Positions 15,601-16,525 of a DNA stretch of 16,525 nucleotides are shown piece after piece. The notes beneath the pieces were generated by a model that made no database searches, had not been told where the DNA came from, and worked only from the letters and a program-made list of their open reading frames with translations. This DNA is from Coriobacteriia bacterium (GTDB lineage: Bacteria > Actinomycetota > Coriobacteriia > Anaerosomatales > JAHIQC01): positions 1 to 16,525 of the forward strand of contig JAURYZ010000019.1 in the NCBI GenBank assembly GCA_030653635.1, given 5' to 3'. Each line of letters opens with the position of its first letter. Positions within the stretch are counted from its first letter, which is position 1. Made by a program: the position numbers and the translations under genes.

Positions 15601-15761
15601 CGGTCCGAGGCCCTAAGGCCGTCGTGACACGAGATGCACACAGTCTGTCCGCTGTAGCTGCGTCCGTAGACATCGGTCACCGCCACGGCAGCTTGCGGGG
15701 CTAAGATCGAAACCGCCAGTGACATACACGCAATCGTGAGCAGTCTTCGCGACGCCACCAC
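12681..15761 (-). CDS. secreted nonahaem cytochrome c with three wall-binding (CW_binding_2) repeats
   Basis: This is probably a terminal cytochrome held on the cell wall. The 1026-aa product has a signal peptide (1-28, LAPQAAVA before VTD). Nine CXXCH motifs start at 42, 173, 212, 251, 352, 387, 415, 473 and 510. The segments CAECHMP (473-479) and GAHNPPYAKA (590-599) resemble the NrfA/octahaem reductase and OcwA-type families. Residues 620-708 look like an Ig-like beta domain, and 717-818, 821-912 and 922-1020 are CW_binding_2 repeats with GT.FPDALS-type motifs at 748-756 and 957-965. I prefer GTG 15761: AGGAGG lies 7 nt upstream, but only 1 nt before ATG 15767; the frame is open to 15926. 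It is first in the operon and overlaps the next gene by one base. Its electron acceptor, mineral or soluble, cannot be told. Confidence 0.93.
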   Translation of the reverse strand: MVASRRLLTIACMSLAVSILAPQAAVAVTDVYGRSYSGQTVCISCHDGLRASDRRTAVTTKHGQMITDVRANPSKLVPAAGSTTLWPSPGMGATGLRFAASNVYLQMSSGPVKQYVTTVGESLPLVSPVATVAVPAGAPADDLVSLGGISFDTSKNAWALTAPVTTRGYLQRCGGCHNLGVTRPSADTRVMASGATISPTTPTTITGLSIQCEVCHGTGKTTSLHETTTPEVLAWTSGNGAPGRLLSAELCGQCHATGTAKERYFSGSGNFSSPNGYTSDATLTAFFDVVTEVPTEASYTVNPSAYRFYPTGTNRDMNHVFYNEWLNNKAANGFGHAAPTNATVYRYNNPKCLRCHSGEGFLERIGDPIVPAAFDANRDNVKWGITCQVCHSTHDPVTGLGQRASTDPDVGEVDCGDCHNWQFEVLDMQIPTDSAFATGYAGQRVRHPQREMNEGRGLFGVPDAEEFMAGVECAECHMPVTRVLRPSHRFHVMLPGNADKWGVIKGGDSCTPCHPSRTRAQLQDSLDEWHDETRDLVAEATSTMNAARVRAGWTGVETTFITTNSIDPQVIAYKKAFHNRDFVQNDATYGAHNPPYAKAGLEYSIRVARSIGGVVAATAAPAATYGTTLAISGTATLGDGALAAAQRIEVQARPVGQSEFVTFALADTNGLGVFTASYRLLADTELRALWVSDSGPKTSAVLDVVVGDFGGLIPVARAGGSDRYATAVKASQAVFSTGSARNVVLASGTSFPDALSASGFAGAAEAPLLLTARESLPTFTQDEIDRVAAEPAETTVWLIGGTSAIGSPVADSLDAAGYMVQRLGGADRYDTSRQVAERIAELEGPGFSGSAFMVNGRAFADGLSVGPVAYARAMPVLLTERDTLPAETAAAILGAGINEIYVVGGTNAVSPSVLANLGSSASRVAAGSNRYQTATLFARWAVERSLATPSWVGLASGTGFPDALSAGAVIGSRGGVLLLTPPAELDAAASEYIAQSRTDITRGLVFGGPSAVSDAVRSRLYEVLNP
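12702..13613 (-). repeat. three CW_binding_2 repeats at the C-terminus of the nonahaem cytochrome
   Basis: Each repeat of about 95-100 residues starts with (G/A)G(S/A)(D/N)RY.TA, or DTS in repeat 2, and ends with a GGT/GGP..A(V/I) motif. Repeat 2 has FADGLS in place of FPDALS. The same repeat type is found in the pseudogene at 5650-6483, so the organism uses this wall-anchoring module more than once. Confidence 0.85.
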
Positions 15762-15782
15762 GCACATCCCTCCTGCCGACAC

Positions 15783-15800
15783 ACGCCGATTGCACGGCGT
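15783..15800 (-). promoter_or_regulatory. 5' leader hairpin just before the nonahaem cytochrome ribosome site
   Basis: ACGCCG (15783-15788) pairs with CGGCGT (15795-15800) around the loop ATTGCA, 9 nt upstream of the AGGAGG. It could tune ribosome access. I could not match it to a known riboswitch. Confidence 0.35.
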
Positions 15801-15841
15801 TTCGGATCCGCCCGCGTCTCCCAAAAAAGAGCGTATTCCTT

Positions 15842-15864
15842 CACCCCGGATTGTAGCCGAGGTG
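15842..15864 (-). promoter_or_regulatory. second leader hairpin followed by a T6 run (possible attenuator)
   Basis: On the minus strand CACC-T-CGG and CCG-G-GGTG form an 8-bp stem with one wobble and a 7-nt loop. TTTTTT follows 13 nt later (15828-15823). The gap is too long for a standard terminator. The loop contains TACAAT, which could instead be a -10 box, but no good -35 lies upstream of it. Confidence 0.25.
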
Positions 15865-16068
15865 GCGGGCCCGAGTGGCATCAAATGGGATTGCTCGGAA
15901 TGAAGCACACGCAGGCTCTCGACCACGCCCCGGGCCGCAAGTACTCGCGGATATCCGCCACCGATTTCCGTTTATCAGGTCAATATGCGCGTTTAGCCAC
16001 ATTCGTCACACATGTACGACCATTTGTCGCCGATAGACGGTATATATCGATGATGAGCGGAGAACGAC

Positions 16069-16377
16069 ATGCAACTCGGCAGCAGGCGTATCTCAAGAAT
16101 CCAGATAGCGATGGCAGCCGTGTCGCTGCTGACCGGTATCTTGCTTGCCACCAGCGCCGATCTTGCAACCGGGACCCAAGTCACCGCAAGCGCGACCGTT
16201 CGTCAGTCTTGTTCGGTGAGCGTGAACGAAGGGCTCGCAACGGTCCGCTCCAACCTGAACTGGGAGCTTGTCGTGATCGATTCTGACAACTCCACGCGAG
16301 TCATCCAAGGTGGTCCGACCAACGGCCAAACCGTCGAGCTTGAGCCGGGTGATCGAGTGGAGCTTATCACTCAGTAG
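16069..16377 (+). CDS. small secreted protein of unknown function
   Basis: The 102-aa product starts at an ATG with CGGAGA 6 nt upstream. Residues 1-10 are basic, 11-29 are hydrophobic (signal peptide or anchor), and about 30-102 lie outside. The mature part is rich in Thr, Ser and Val, with one Cys (SCSVSVNEG) and short beta-type stretches such as NLNWELVVIDSD and TVELEPGDRVELI. A compact beta-sandwich domain is plausible. There is no haem motif. It is divergent from the nonahaem cytochrome gene, so it may share regulation. I do not recognise the family. Confidence 0.7.
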   Translation: MQLGSRRISRIQIAMAAVSLLTGILLATSADLATGTQVTASATVRQSCSVSVNEGLATVRSNLNWELVVIDSDNSTRVIQGGPTNGQTVELEPGDRVELITQ

Positions 16378-16378
16378 A

Positions 16379-16394
16379 ACCCATCTGCATGGGT
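16379..16394. terminator. short hairpin between convergent genes
   Basis: ACCCAT (16379-16384) and ATGGGT (16389-16394) form a perfect 6-bp stem with a CTGC loop. It sits in the 18-nt gap between the two convergent stop codons. No T-tract follows on either strand, so termination is uncertain. Confidence 0.35.
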
Positions 16395-16395
16395 G

Positions 16396-16525
16396 TCAGT
16401 CGCTCAGAGCGTTGTGCTTCTTGAGCTCGTTGATCGAGTATATCCCGCCCATGAACAACAGCCCCTGAACCATTCCTATCCATCGATAAGCCTTGGCCAT
16501 TCGGTTCTGGCGGATGAACCCCTCC
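16396..16525 (-). CDS. C-terminal end of a membrane protein (cut by right edge)
   Basis: Read from the right edge, the minus strand has an open frame of 42 codons ending at the TGA of 16398-16396: EGFIRQNRMAKAYRW, then GMVQGLLFMGGIYSI, then NELKKHNALSD. It has no start in the window. The middle part is a likely membrane segment flanked by positive residues. The family is not recognisable from this piece. Confidence 0.6.
   Translation of the reverse strand, partial: EGFIRQNRMAKAYRWIGMVQGLLFMGGIYSINELKKHNALSD

Larger units (their letters stand above)
15768..16068. promoter_or_regulatory. divergent control region of the cytochrome operon and the small secreted protein
   Basis: This 301-bp region holds no gene I can support. 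Besides the two leader hairpins it has an imperfect palindrome at 16005-16020 (GTCACACATGTACGAC, matching in the outer three and central six bases) and an AT-rich stretch TATATATC at 16041-16048, 21 nt before the plus-strand ATG. I found no convincing sigma-70 -35/-10 pair on either strand. Confidence 0.4.

Noticed and set aside
15768..15926. N-terminal extension of the nonahaem cytochrome
   Set aside because: It would place a hydrophilic stretch before the signal peptide and translate through the leader hairpins.

Overview
This is a GC-rich window from a bacterium that looks like an anaerobic actinobacterium. The best guess is the Coriobacteriia/OPB41-Anaerosomatales group, because wall-binding CW_binding_2 repeats occur on the same protein as c-type multihaem domains. 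This is inferred from gene content; no marker gene is present.

Layout. Positions 1-1761 (minus) hold the start of prephenate dehydratase (pheA, cut by the left edge). It lies 7 nt behind a membrane GAF-GGDEF diguanylate cyclase. A short divergent region with a perfect 18-bp palindrome separates this pair from larB-larC (1876-3869, plus), two steps of nickel-pincer cofactor synthesis. Directly behind larC is a decayed gene for a secreted beta-propeller/wall-binding protein (about 3888-6483, plus): no signal peptide, one -1 frameshift, and an out-of-frame deletion in its last wall-binding repeat. A GC-rich terminator with a TTCG loop closes it. From 8080 down to 6564 (minus) lie a five-cysteine 70-residue protein and a RhlE-type DEAD-box RNA helicase.

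The main interest is the minus-strand operon 15761 to 8232, closed by a 10-bp hairpin. In order it encodes: (1) a secreted nonahaem cytochrome of NrfA/octahaem-like character with three C-terminal CW_binding_2 repeats; (2) a 1061-residue membrane-anchored cytochrome with 19 CXXCH motifs plus nine expanded CXnCH motifs (n = 4-10), joined to gene 1 by a TAATG overlap; (3) a 66-residue soluble protein of unknown function; (4) a two-TM extracytoplasmic sensor with one CX3CH motif and a HAMP domain but no output domain. I infer an electron route from the membrane, along a haem wire, to a cell-wall-bound terminal cytochrome, with a haem or redox sensor made alongside. The long cytochrome appears to be built of four copies of a roughly 180-residue six-haem module.

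Divergent from the operon is a small secreted protein (16069-16377). The right edge holds the C-terminal end of a membrane protein on the minus strand (16396-16525). I saw no tRNA, rRNA, CRISPR array, IS element or prophage gene.
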